Shown here piece by piece: positions 29,026-41,131 of a stretch of 64,000 nucleotides of DNA. Each line of letters starts with the position of its first letter. Position 1 is the stretch's first letter. This stretch comes from a bacterium BMS3Abin02 (lineage in GTDB: Bacteria > Actinomycetota > Acidimicrobiia > Spongiisociales > UBA4744), in assembly GCA_002897675.1 (NCBI GenBank), contig BDSU01000011.1:160302-224301 (forward strand), given 5' to 3'. The translations under genes and the position numbers were made by a program. The notes beneath the pieces were generated by a model. It was not told the DNA's origin, searched no databases, and saw nothing but the letters and a program-made list of their open reading frames with translations.

Positions 29026-30174
29026 CTAACGGCTCGATTCCTTCCGGGCGGAGCGCCGGATCGTCCGCTGGACCATCGCCTCGAGGTACGCGGACGCCGA
29101 CGCGTGGCCGCGCAGCGCCTCTGTGAACGTGTAGTGCAGCACGCGTGCCACCCACAGTCTGAACAGCAGCCTTCTCCAGTCGACATCGGATGCATCGAAA
29201 TCCGAGAGCAGCCTCAGATAGGTCTCGTACCATGCGTCCTCATCCATGAACGCGACGGTTGGATACTGCCGTGCCGCTCGCATGCCATGAGCGACCCGCG
29301 CCGGCAGCGCATCCAGAAGGTCATCCTGGTGTTCCGACCAGCCGGAAGCGAGCAGCGGGAGTGTCGCGTCGATGTCGTAGCCGACCTTGGTGGCGATCGC
29401 CTCGGTCGCGGGCCGGGTGGCTTCCATCACGTGGGGCGTGCCCACCGGCACCGCCTCGTGCTGCAGCGCCTGCACGGCGGCGAAGCACTCGACGAGCATG
29501 GTGCCGAGCTCTTGGAGGCCTCCGTAGAGCCGGTGTTGCTTGCCCGACGCGACATAGGTTTCGTACAGGCGCCGTTCACGCTGAACCATGACGAACGTGT
29601 AGAGCGTGTCGACACCCCAGTCGCTCTGGGTCAGGACACGATGATCCGATGCGATGGTTTCGGCGGCCTCGCGGGTGAGCAGCATCTCACCGCCGAGGGG
29701 TTGTCCGATGCGGGGGAGCTCGGTGTCCGGCCACAGGACGGCGAAGCCGATCCGAGTGATCATCCAGGTGATCATGGCGTCCGTCGAGGCTCTCGGGAAG
29801 AAGTGCCGGACGATGTCGAAGCCTGCATCCGCCGCCTGTTCCGCCTGCTCGATCCAGCCTGCATCGAAATTCGTGATGTCGGCGTCGTAGAAGTGCACAC
29901 GTTGCTCGTGCGAATGCTCCAGGAACGAGAGCAGGCCGGTGTTCATCGCGTCACCTTTGCCCGGCCGCAACGACCCCACGCGACGCTGAAGGATCACCGT
30001 GACGTTCGCTCCGGAGACGCCAGGGGCGATCTCCTCGAGTGCGTCGAACGTGGTGTTGCGGTCGAGCCCGACACACGTCACCTCGGTCACCCTGGGGTGG
30101 GAGGCGGCCGCGAGGACGTTTCGGGTGACCACCTCGGGGTCTTCGTCCTTGAACGGGAATACGACTGCACTCAC
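29026..30174 (-). CDS. mannosylglycerate synthase homologue (GT78)
   Basis: 382 aa glycosyltransferase closely resembling Rhodothermus marinus mannosylglycerate synthase, which joins GDP-mannose and D-glycerate in one step to make a compatible solute. Recalled conserved blocks are present: VVFPFK at residues 4-9, LRPGKGDAMNT near 69-79, the metal-binding YDADIT (Asp-Ala-Asp at 97-99), RHFFPRASTDAMITWMITR and QPLGGE. GTG 30174 is preceded at 7 nt by TATCGT, so it may be leaderless. No phosphatase for a two-step route is nearby. Donor and acceptor preference (mannose or glucose; glycerate or lactate) cannot be read from sequence. Confidence 0.85.
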   Translation of the reverse strand: MSAVVFPFKDEDPEVVTRNVLAAASHPRVTEVTCVGLDRNTTFDALEEIAPGVSGANVTVILQRRVGSLRPGKGDAMNTGLLSFLEHSHEQRVHFYDADITNFDAGWIEQAEQAADAGFDIVRHFFPRASTDAMITWMITRIGFAVLWPDTELPRIGQPLGGEMLLTREAAETIASDHRVLTQSDWGVDTLYTFVMVQRERRLYETYVASGKQHRLYGGLQELGTMLVECFAAVQALQHEAVPVGTPHVMEATRPATEAIATKVGYDIDATLPLLASGWSEHQDDLLDALPARVAHGMRAARQYPTVAFMDEDAWYETYLRLLSDFDASDVDWRRLLFRLWVARVLHYTFTEALRGHASASAYLEAMVQRTIRRSARKESSR

Positions 30175-30282
30175 TGAACGAACGATACCGTCCCGCCGGA
30201 TGAAGGATCCTGGTCCCCGCGATACGGTGGTCACTCGTACGAATCCTCGATCGTGCCAGAATCAGGATCACAAGGAGGGTTT

Positions 30283-33012
30283 ATGGCCGAGTACCCCGTC
30301 GAGTTCGAAGTCGATGCCGTCTTGCGGGATGGCGGTGTCGTCCATATCAGGCCAATCACCCCGGACGACAAGGAGCTGCTCCACGAGCTCTTCGAGAGCA
30401 TGGGGCCGAGGTCCCGGTACTTCCGTTTCTTTCAGGACAAGGAAGATCTGTCGCCACGAGAGCTCGAGTACTTCACAAACGTCGACTACGACAATCGGAT
30501 GGCGTTCGTGGTTCTGCTCGACGACAAGATGATCGGGGTTGGCCGCTACGACCGGGAAGAAGACGATCCGGCGCACGCCGAAGTCGCCTTCGCCGTCGTG
30601 GATGCGCACCAGAACCGGGGAATCGGGACGCAGCTGTTGCAGCTGATGACCGCCTACGCCAGGACCATGGGTCTGGAAGGGTTCAAGGCACTCGTACTTC
30701 CCGACAACGTCCAGATGATTCGGATGTTTCGCCATTCCGGGTACGAGATCGAGCGCACCATGGAAGAGGGTGTCTACAGCGTGGCCTTCCCCGTCGCGCA
30801 ATCCGAAGGAACCCGTGCCGCGGAGGAGGAACGTGAGAAGCGGGCCATCGCTGCGTCGCTGAACCCCATCTTCTACCCGCGGTCGATCGCCGTGGTCGGT
30901 GCGAGCCGTAAGGAAGACTCGATCGGCGCCCGGTTGTTCCACAATCTGTTGAGCGGCAGGTTCTCCGGCCCGATCTACCCCGTGAACCCGGCCGCAACGT
31001 ACGTCCATTCCGTTCGGGCGTACAAGAGTGTGCTCGACATCCCGGACCCCGTCGACCTGGCGTTTCTCGTCGTGCCCGCGCCGCTGGTCATCCCGGCGGT
31101 GAAGGAGTGCGCGGGAAAGGGGGTGCGGGGTCTGGTGGTCATCTCCGCCGGATTCTCCGAGGTGGGTCCCGAGGGTGCAGCACTCGAACGCGAGCTCGTG
31201 GAGACGGCCCGATCCGCCGGGATGAGAGTGGTCGGACCGAACTGCATGGGTCTGCTCAACACGGATCCGAGGGTGGCCGTGAACGGGCAGTTCTCTCCGG
31301 TGTTTCCGCCGGCCGGCAATGTTGCCATGTCGAGCCAATCCGGTGCTCTCGGAATCGCGATCCTGGACTATGCGGTCCGCAACAGCATCGGGATATCGTC
31401 CTTCATCTCGGTCGGCAACAAGGCCGATATCAGCGGCAATGATCTCCTGCTCTACTGGGAAGGCGATCCCAACACCGACGTGATCGTTCTGTACCTGGAG
31501 TCGTTCGGAAACCCGCGTCGCTTCGGCCGGCTTGCCCGGCGCATTGCCCGCAAGAAGCCGATCATCGCGGTCAAGTCGGGCCGAACCAAGGCGGGAACTC
31601 GGGCTGCGAGCAGTCACACCGGGGCGCTGGCCTCTGTGGACGTTGCGGTGGATGCACTGTTCCATCAGGCAGGAGTCATCCGCACGGCGACGATCGAGGG
31701 ACTCTTCGACGTGGCGGTGCTCCTCGCGAACCAGCCGATTCCGAAAGGGCGACGCGTGGGCATCGTCACCAACGCGGGAGGACCGGGCATTCTCGCCGCC
31801 GACGCGCTCGAATCGAACGGGCTGGACGTACCTGAGTTCTCTCCCGAACTGCGTGCAAAGCTCGCGGAGGGGCTGTCTTCCGACGCTTCCACACGAAACC
31901 CTGTCGACATGATCGCTACCGCGGGTCCCGACGAATACCGGCGCAGCATCGAGACTCTGCTTGGTTCCGATGAGGTCGATTCGCTGATGGTCAGCTACGT
32001 CCCGGCAACTCCGGGCGGTGGTCCGGCGATCGCCGAGGTCGTTCGAGACGTCGGAGCACAATACAAGGGGGACAAGACACTGCTCTCGGTCTTCATGTCC
32101 GCGGAGAATCCCGCCGAGTTGCTTGCGGATGAGCGCGTCAGGATCCCGACGTACCAGTTCCCCGAGGCGGGAGCCGTGGCGCTCGCCCGGGTCATTCGCC
32201 ATGGTGAGTGGCTCGTCAAGCCGGAGGGAACGGTGCCGGCGTTCGATGATGCACGGCCGGACGATGCGCGGACGGTTGCCCGCAAGGCCCTGGAGCGGTT
32301 CGGCGATGATGGGGGATGGCTCGATCCGGCCGAGGTCGACGAAGTCCTCGGTGCGTTCGGTCTCCGTCTGCCCTCTTCGATGGTTGCGACCACTCCGGAT
32401 CAGGCGGTCGAGTTCGCCAAGGGATTGAACTCGTCCGTGGCGATGAAGATCGTGTCGGCTGCGGCGGTCCACAAATCGGATCTCGGCGGGGTTGTGCTCG
32501 ACGTTCACGGCGACAAGGCGGTACGGGACACATTTGGGCGCCTGATGAGGCTGGTCGACGATGCCGAGGGGGTGCTGGTCCAGGAGATGATCGAGGACGG
32601 TCTCGAGGTGCTGGTCGGCATGACCGAGGATCCGGCGTTCGGGCCGCTCATCGTGTTCGGAATGGGTGGCATTCTCGTCGAGTTGATCGGCGATGTTGCC
32701 TTCAGGATCAACCCGGTGACGGATCTCGAGGCGGCGGAGATGGTGCGTTCCATCAAGTCCGCCAAGCTGTTGGAGGGCTATCGCTCCTTCCCTCCGGTCG
32801 ACGTCCCTGCCCTCGAGCAGGTCATCCTGCGGGTATCGGCGCTGTCGGAAGCGGTTCCGGAGATCTCGGAGATGGATCTCAATCCGGTCAAGGTTCTTGC
32901 CCCCGGAGAAGGGATAGCAATCGTGGACGCCCGGGTTCGGGTCAAGCCGGTGCAGTCCGGCTGGACGCCGGAGTTGATCGACCTGCCAGGGCTGACGAAT
33001 CCGGTGAAGTGA
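30283..33012 (+). CDS. GNAT acetyltransferase-NDP-forming acyl-CoA synthetase fusion (Pat/PatZ-like)
   Basis: 909 aa. Residues ~15-165 are a GNAT domain (HQNRGIGTQLLQLM is the acetyl-CoA loop). CoA-binding (SIAVVGASRKEDSIG), ligase (SQSGALG, then SSHTGA with the phospho-His position near 444) and ATP-grasp (AMKIVSAAAVHKSDLGGV) domains follow. Such fusions acetylate lysines, classically acetyl-CoA synthetase. GNAT is N-terminal, the reverse of E. coli PatZ. The ligase His is retained, so catalytic CoA-ligase activity is not excluded. ATG 30283 follows AAGGAGG. Divergent from the mannosylglycerate synthase gene. Confidence 0.9.
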   Translation: MAEYPVEFEVDAVLRDGGVVHIRPITPDDKELLHELFESMGPRSRYFRFFQDKEDLSPRELEYFTNVDYDNRMAFVVLLDDKMIGVGRYDREEDDPAHAEVAFAVVDAHQNRGIGTQLLQLMTAYARTMGLEGFKALVLPDNVQMIRMFRHSGYEIERTMEEGVYSVAFPVAQSEGTRAAEEEREKRAIAASLNPIFYPRSIAVVGASRKEDSIGARLFHNLLSGRFSGPIYPVNPAATYVHSVRAYKSVLDIPDPVDLAFLVVPAPLVIPAVKECAGKGVRGLVVISAGFSEVGPEGAALERELVETARSAGMRVVGPNCMGLLNTDPRVAVNGQFSPVFPPAGNVAMSSQSGALGIAILDYAVRNSIGISSFISVGNKADISGNDLLLYWEGDPNTDVIVLYLESFGNPRRFGRLARRIARKKPIIAVKSGRTKAGTRAASSHTGALASVDVAVDALFHQAGVIRTATIEGLFDVAVLLANQPIPKGRRVGIVTNAGGPGILAADALESNGLDVPEFSPELRAKLAEGLSSDASTRNPVDMIATAGPDEYRRSIETLLGSDEVDSLMVSYVPATPGGGPAIAEVVRDVGAQYKGDKTLLSVFMSAENPAELLADERVRIPTYQFPEAGAVALARVIRHGEWLVKPEGTVPAFDDARPDDARTVARKALERFGDDGGWLDPAEVDEVLGAFGLRLPSSMVATTPDQAVEFAKGLNSSVAMKIVSAAAVHKSDLGGVVLDVHGDKAVRDTFGRLMRLVDDAEGVLVQEMIEDGLEVLVGMTEDPAFGPLIVFGMGGILVELIGDVAFRINPVTDLEAAEMVRSIKSAKLLEGYRSFPPVDVPALEQVILRVSALSEAVPEISEMDLNPVKVLAPGEGIAIVDARVRVKPVQSGWTPELIDLPGLTNPVK

Positions 33013-33075
33013 TCCTCGCCACGTATCGAATGCCTGGATGGGTGCCGGCGACGGCAATCCACTATCATTTCGGCA

Positions 33076-33357
33076 ATGACCAAAATGAGAAACAAGGTGT
33101 ATCGAGCGCTCTCGGATCCGACTCGAAGGCGGATCCTGCAACTGTTGCGGCAGCGTGACATGACCGCAGGTGATCTGGCCGGGCACTTCGAGCTGTCGAA
33201 ACCGACCATGTCCGGTCACTTCAACGTGCTCCGGGACGCCGATCTCATCCAGGGGAGCAAGGTGGGGAGGACGATCGTGTACCGGCTCAACGTCTCGGTG
33301 CTCGAAGAAGCGCTTCTCGCGCTGCTCGACGTGTTCAGTATTGCGAGGGAGTCATGA
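33076..33357 (+). CDS. ArsR/SmtB-family repressor, SdpR-like
   Basis: A 93-aa winged-helix protein: YRALSDPTRRRILQLLRQ, AGDLAGHFELSKPTMSGHF (recognition helix) and VGRTIVYRLN (wing). No metal-binding Cys/His motif of metal-sensing ArsR proteins is visible. It overlaps the SdpI-like gene by 4 nt, as in the Bacillus sdpRI autoregulated pair, where SdpI sequesters SdpR at the membrane. TATCAT at 33063-33068 lies 7 bp before the ATG, suggesting a leaderless transcript. Confidence 0.88.
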   Translation: MTKMRNKVYRALSDPTRRRILQLLRQRDMTAGDLAGHFELSKPTMSGHFNVLRDADLIQGSKVGRTIVYRLNVSVLEEALLALLDVFSIARES

Positions 33358-34043
33358 TCGACAAGCGACCGATTCGAACCGGACTGCTCTGGAGCCTGTT
33401 CATCGTTGTGGCGATGTTCGCCCTGTCCCTCTGGGCGTCCGCGCGGATACCTGCCGGCGCGCAGATCCCTGTCCACTTCGGTCTCAACGGTACCCCGGAT
33501 CGGTACGGTGGTCGGTTCGAAGGTCTTTACCTCATGCCGCTGGTCACCATGGGCGTGGCTGCGCTGTTTGCCGTACTCCCCAAGATCGAACCGCGCCGCA
33601 CCAACCTGCTGCAATCAGGCAAGGCATTCCTCGCCATCTGGGTCGTTGTTCTGCTGCTCCTCGCCGGCGTTCACGCCGCCACCGTGTTCACCGCGGTCGG
33701 CCGCAAGGTCGATATCACGGCGATCGTGCTCGTCCTCTTCGGGGTGATGTTCATTGTCATCGGGAATTTCCTGCCGAAGATCAAGAGCAACTTCGTCATG
33801 GGGGTGCGCACCCCGTGGACGCTCACGAGCGACCTCTCCTGGAACAAGACGCACCGACTTGCAGGAAAACTCTTCATGGTCCTCGGAGCGTTGATGCTCG
33901 TCGGAGCCTTTGTCAGGCCGAGCGTCATGCTGTGGCTGGTGGTCGGCGGTGCGATCGGAGTCGCGGTCATCTCCGTGCCGTACTCCTATTTCGTGTGGCG
34001 ATCCGATCCGAACAAGTCCGCCCAGGGTCGCGAAGAGGCGTGA
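33354..34043 (+). CDS. SdpI-family membrane protein (DUF1648 + SdpI)
   Basis: 229 aa. The N-terminal DUF1648 part has a helix followed by PVHFGLNGTPDRYGGRF; the C-terminal SdpI part has helices and LPKIKSNFVMGVRTPWTL with WNKTHRLAGKLF, the family signature. In Bacillus SdpI gives immunity to the SdpC toxin and signals to SdpR. No SdpC or SdpAB homologue is nearby, so this pair may sense foreign toxins or membrane stress. Coupled to the repressor gene by ATGA overlap. Confidence 0.88.
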   Translation: MIDKRPIRTGLLWSLFIVVAMFALSLWASARIPAGAQIPVHFGLNGTPDRYGGRFEGLYLMPLVTMGVAALFAVLPKIEPRRTNLLQSGKAFLAIWVVVLLLLAGVHAATVFTAVGRKVDITAIVLVLFGVMFIVIGNFLPKIKSNFVMGVRTPWTLTSDLSWNKTHRLAGKLFMVLGALMLVGAFVRPSVMLWLVVGGAIGVAVISVPYSYFVWRSDPNKSAQGREEA

Positions 34044-34050
34044 TCCGTCT

Positions 34051-34112
34051 CTTCTTCTCCCTGAGGGGGAGGTGGCCTCGGGGCTTTGGCCGGGGTCGAT
34101 GGGGGTTCTTTC
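34051..34112. repeat. dispersed copy of the 58-bp repeat family, inverted
   Basis: Read on the minus strand, this stretch matches the tandem units at 26878-27083 over about 45 bp (the GTGGCCTCGG core, CTTTGGCC, GATGGGG and TCTTTCCT) with scattered differences. It holds a CTCCC/GGGAG hairpin. Like the array, it lies exactly between two convergent genes (sdpI-like and the DHOD-like gene). Confidence 0.75.
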
Positions 34113-35119
34113 CTAGACCGCCGGACCGGTGTAGCTGATGAGCGTCTCCATGTAGTTGGACCGTGAGAACGCTTCGGGATTCGGGGCTGTTTCCTCACTG
34201 AGCGACCCCTTCGCCTGTTCGACCGAGGCGTACTCATGCTCGTCGAGCCAGCTTCGGAGCCCGTCGAGGACCGTCGTCAGATACTCGGGACCGTGATGCA
34301 GCAGCGCCGAAGTCATCATGATGACATCCGCGCCGGCCAGCAGGGCTTTCAGAGCGTCCTGGGCGGAGTGCACTCCGCTCGACAGGGCCAGTGAGGCGTC
34401 CACCTTGCCGCGAAGGAGCGCTATCCAGCGTAGCGGCAGCCGAAGCTCCGAAGGGTCGGACAGCTTCAGCGCGGGTGTGACGGTCAACGCCTCGAGATCG
34501 ACGTCGGGCATCATGTAGCGATTGAACAGAACGAGGCCGTTTGCTCCGGCGTCAACGATCCGACTCACCATGTTGGCGACCGAACTGAAATACGGTCCCA
34601 TCTTGACGGCGATCGGGATCGTGACCGACTCCCTGCACTGCTGGACGAGATCGAGATACCGTTGTTCCACGGCCGTTCCCGGCTCGGTGGGATCGCCGGG
34701 GACGAAGTAGATGTTGAGTTCGAGCGCATCCGCGCCGGCATCCTGGATCTTCCTCGCGTAGGCGATCCATCCTCCCGCCGATGATCCGTTGAGGCTCGCT
34801 ATGACCGGGATCTCGAGCGTCGCCTTGGCGTCCTGCACGAGCTTGAGATACGGACCCGGCCCCGTGTTGTAGTCCGTCATCTCGGGGAAGTATCCGAACG
34901 TCGCCTCGGCGAAGCTTTCGGCCGCGAACTCCGCCAGCCGCTGGATTTCGGATTCCTCGTGCACGATCTGCTCCTCGAACAGAGACGGGAGCACGACTGC
35001 GGAGGCCCCTGCAGTCTCGAGCCTCTTCAGATTGTCGAGCTTTCCCGTCGCAGGAGACGCCGACGGCACGATCGGGTGTGCCAGTTCCAGCCCCAGAAAA
35101 CTGGTGCGCAAGTCCACGC

Positions 35120-35123
<4 letters not shown>
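34113..35123 (-). CDS. dihydroorotate dehydrogenase-like flavoprotein, PFOR-associated
   Basis: 336-aa TIM-barrel of the DHOD family: N-terminal GLELAHPIVPSASPATG, IPVIASLNGSSAGGWI, ALELNIYFVP, PIAVKMGPYFSS and a C-terminal ALSSGVHSAQDALKALLAGADVIMMTSAL phosphate/FMN-binding region. The usual catalytic Cys/Ser region of true PyrD proteins differs. It overlaps the PFOR gene by 4 nt downstream, a pairing known from other bacteria. Probably an FMN-dependent accessory oxidoreductase rather than a pyrimidine enzyme. That role is inferred from context. Confidence 0.82.
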
Positions 35124-38692
<3,569 letters not shown>

Positions 38693-39295
38693 GTCTTGGC
38701 CTCCTCATCATGCAGCGTCTCGACCGGGGACTGCCGGACATGTCATGGCACGCGACAGGCGATGTCCGGTCGAGTCGCAAGCCAGGATAGCGGTGCCGAT
38801 ATCGTTGCCGTCCGCGGCGGCCACGTGACGGATCGGCGATGAGTTGTCGGCAGCACCTCTCAGAGGTGGCGAGGCTTGCCGGCTCTTCGCCATGAAGTGT
38901 GGGGCTGGCCTGTGTCGATTGGCGGCCGCGTGCCTCGCTCGCGTATTCACGTACTCCGGCCGGTTCACATGGTGGCTGCAGCGGCTCCGGCTGTCGGCTT
39001 CGAAAGGTCGGAGAAGGCAACGGGTCGCGTCAGATCCACACCCGGCTCACGAGTCGCGAGGATCATTGTGTGAAGTCCTCCGTGTGGCCGGTCTTCTCGC
39101 GCACGTCGGCGATGTATCGGAGGATGCCCGGTACGCAGGTCCTTCGGACACTGAGGGGCATGGGTTCACGGCGCCCCTCGGTGAGCGAAGAGATCGGATG
39201 GTGGCGGAAGAGGCTCCGCGCGTCACGCAGTCGAGGCGCGGCCACGGAGGTAAGGTGTCGATACCTGTGGTGGAGTGTGGCCGGAGGCTGTAGGG
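38693..39295. other. 603-bp intergenic region, no convincing gene
   Basis: Lies between the divergent PFOR and FAD-oxidoreductase genes and so must hold both promoters. Short frames exist on both strands (for example 39063-39308 minus), but none has a ribosome-binding site, family motif or codon bias that I trust. It may hold regulatory DNA or eroded sequence. Confidence 0.5.
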
Positions 39296-40900
39296 ATGGA
39301 TGACGCACTGGTGATCGGTGCAGGACACAATGGGCTCGCGGCAGCGATCGTGCTTGCCGACGCCGGTTGGAACGTTACGGTGCTCGAGCGGAATCCGGTT
39401 CCCGGAGGTGCAGTTCGAACAGAGGAAGTCACGTTACCCGGCTTCCGTCACGATCTGTTCGCCACGAATCTCAATCTCTTCGTCGGATCGCCCTTCTTCG
39501 CTCGCTACGGCGCCGAGCTGGCCGATCATGGATTGTCGTTCGTTTCCAGCGATCGGCCATTCTCATCAGCGTTTCCAGATGGCCGGTTTCTGGGGATCAG
39601 CACGGACAGGGATGGCACACGCGCGTCGATTGCTGCGTTCTCCACCGCCGACGCCGATGCATGGTTCGAATTGTCCGCATGGTTCTCGCGTGTGGCGCCT
39701 CACCTGTTTGCATTGCTGGCGACTCCGCTCCCGTCCGCCAGAGCGATCCGTGCGCTCCTGAAGGGCACGCGAGCCCTGGGCCGATCGTGGCCCGGTGATC
39801 TCACCAGACTCGTTCTCCAGTCTCCCCGTGAGTTCGTTCAGGAGCACTTCGCCACGCCGGAGGTCCAGGCGCTGTGTGCGAGCTGGGGGATGCATCTGGA
39901 CTTTGCTCCGGACGTCTCCGGAGGTGCGCTCTTCCCGTTCCTCGAATCGATGGCATCGTTTGCCAATGGCATGGTGCTGGGTCGCGGAGGTGCGGGGAAC
40001 ATGATCGACGCGATGGTTTCGCTGTTGGAGGCGCGGGGAGGAACGCTGCGGTGCAACGCCGAGGTGGATCGGATCATCGTGGAAGGTGGCAAGACGTCCG
40101 GGGTGGCACTGACGACCGGCGAACATCTCGATTCTCGACGCGCGATCGTGGCGAATCTGACTCCGACCGCCCTGTTCGGTCGGCTTCTGCGCGACGTGGA
40201 TCTGCCCAGCCGGCTTCGTCGGCAGGTGGCCGCATATCGGTACGGGCCGGGAACCATGATGATCCATCTGGCCATGGACGGGCCTGCGCCGTGGGGGAAC
40301 AGCGAGGCTGCCGAATACGCATATGTGCACATCGGACCGTATGTCGACGATATGGCGCTGGCCTACCAGCGCGTGCAGGCGGGTCTGCTTCCGGAGGCAC
40401 CGACGCTTGTCGTCGGTCAGCCGACCGTCGTCGATCCGAGCCGCGCCCCAGCCGGGAAACATATCCTGTGGGTGCAGGTTCGTATGGTTCCCGGAAAGAT
40501 TCGAGGTGACGCACTCGGCGAGATCGACACGACATCGTGGGCCGAGGCGAAGGAACCCTATGCCGATCGGGTGATGTCGATTCTCGAGTCGTACGCGCCC
40601 GGGCTCGGCGACCGGGTGCTTCGACGTGCGGTCTTGTCGCCGGTCGATCTCGAGGCGGCGGACGCGAACCTCGTCGGAGGGGACTCACTCTCCGGGAGCC
40701 ACCACCTCATGCAGTACCTGTTCCTTCGGCCCATGGCGGGTTGGAGCCGGTACAAAACCGCAGTCGAACGCTTGTGGATGTGCGGAGCGAGTACCTGGCC
40801 GGGCGCCGGTGTCGGAGCCGGCTCGGGACTCCTGGCCGGGAGCGGGATCCTTGCGGCACACTCCAGGGGTTCTCGCTTCCTGTCCCGGATCAAGGTCTGA
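39296..40900 (+). CDS. FAD-dependent oxidoreductase, phytoene-dehydrogenase/PYROXD-like (paralogue 1)
   Basis: 534 aa. The N-terminal FAD-binding motif VIGAGHNGLAAAIVLADAGW is followed by VLERNPVPGGAVRT. The C-terminal FAD block is CGASTWPGAGVGAGSG. Shares VVGQPTxVDPSRAP and an ILW(V/I)Q segment with the second copy at 46783, so the two are paralogues. Members include carotenoid desaturases and amine-oxidase-like proteins; there are no carotenoid genes nearby. ATG 39296 follows GGAGG at 9 nt. Precedes the Mo-hydroxylase operon, suggesting a linked oxidation step on an unknown substrate. Confidence 0.86.
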   Translation: MDDALVIGAGHNGLAAAIVLADAGWNVTVLERNPVPGGAVRTEEVTLPGFRHDLFATNLNLFVGSPFFARYGAELADHGLSFVSSDRPFSSAFPDGRFLGISTDRDGTRASIAAFSTADADAWFELSAWFSRVAPHLFALLATPLPSARAIRALLKGTRALGRSWPGDLTRLVLQSPREFVQEHFATPEVQALCASWGMHLDFAPDVSGGALFPFLESMASFANGMVLGRGGAGNMIDAMVSLLEARGGTLRCNAEVDRIIVEGGKTSGVALTTGEHLDSRRAIVANLTPTALFGRLLRDVDLPSRLRRQVAAYRYGPGTMMIHLAMDGPAPWGNSEAAEYAYVHIGPYVDDMALAYQRVQAGLLPEAPTLVVGQPTVVDPSRAPAGKHILWVQVRMVPGKIRGDALGEIDTTSWAEAKEPYADRVMSILESYAPGLGDRVLRRAVLSPVDLEAADANLVGGDSLSGSHHLMQYLFLRPMAGWSRYKTAVERLWMCGASTWPGAGVGAGSGLLAGSGILAAHSRGSRFLSRIKV

Positions 40901-40946
40901 GCACACTTCGACTGTTGGTTCTATACTCGCCATCAGAACGGGTCTT

Positions 40947-40965
40947 ATCAGATATCAAATATGAT
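40947..40965 (+). promoter_or_regulatory. AT-rich operator-like quasi-palindrome before the cox-type operon
   Basis: ATCAGATATCAAATATGAT has ends that match as an imperfect inverted repeat (ATCAgAT/ATaTGAT). It stands out as an AT-rich island in GC-rich DNA 180 bp before coxM-like. It shares TATCAAAT with the motif before the ABC operon (59156-59163, other strand) and ATATGAT with the motif before the minus-strand operon (58452-58458). Confidence 0.42.
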
Positions 40966-41086
40966 GTCAGCAGTATCGGTTCGGACGTCGAGGCACCCGC
41001 CTCGTCCGTGATGTTGAGCCAACGAGTGGAGTCACGTTCGGGATCGTCATCGACGTCGAGGAAAGACGAGGAAAGAGGAGGAGTCC

Positions 41087-41131
41087 ATGTCACGAATCGA
41101 GGGACACGCGATCGGTGAGGTCGGATCATGA
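41087..41131 (+). CDS. 14-codon leader ORF coupled to the Mo-hydroxylase operon
   Basis: ATG 41087 follows a strong GAGGAGGAG site and encodes MSRIEGHAIGEVGS; its stop overlaps the coxM-like ATG (ATGA). coxM-like itself has only a weak ribosome-binding site (GTGAGG). The layout suggests translational coupling, with this short peptide recruiting ribosomes. No attenuation codons (runs of one amino acid) are present. Unproven as a product. Confidence 0.45.
   Translation: MSRIEGHAIGEVGS

Noticed and set aside
30268..33219. Long minus-strand ORF of 983 codons opposite the GNAT/acyl-CoA-synthetase gene
   Set aside because: Arg/His-rich shadow frame with no family motif. The opposite strand encodes a clear multi-domain protein with a good ribosome-binding site.
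38844..39293. 150-codon ORF in the PFOR/FAD-oxidoreductase gap
   Set aside because: Overlapping short frames on both strands, no motif and no ribosome-binding site.
39296..40900. Carotenoid (phytoene) desaturase
   Set aside because: Only superfamily-level similarity; no phytoene synthase or carotenoid genes nearby, and a close paralogue sits in the same catabolic cluster.
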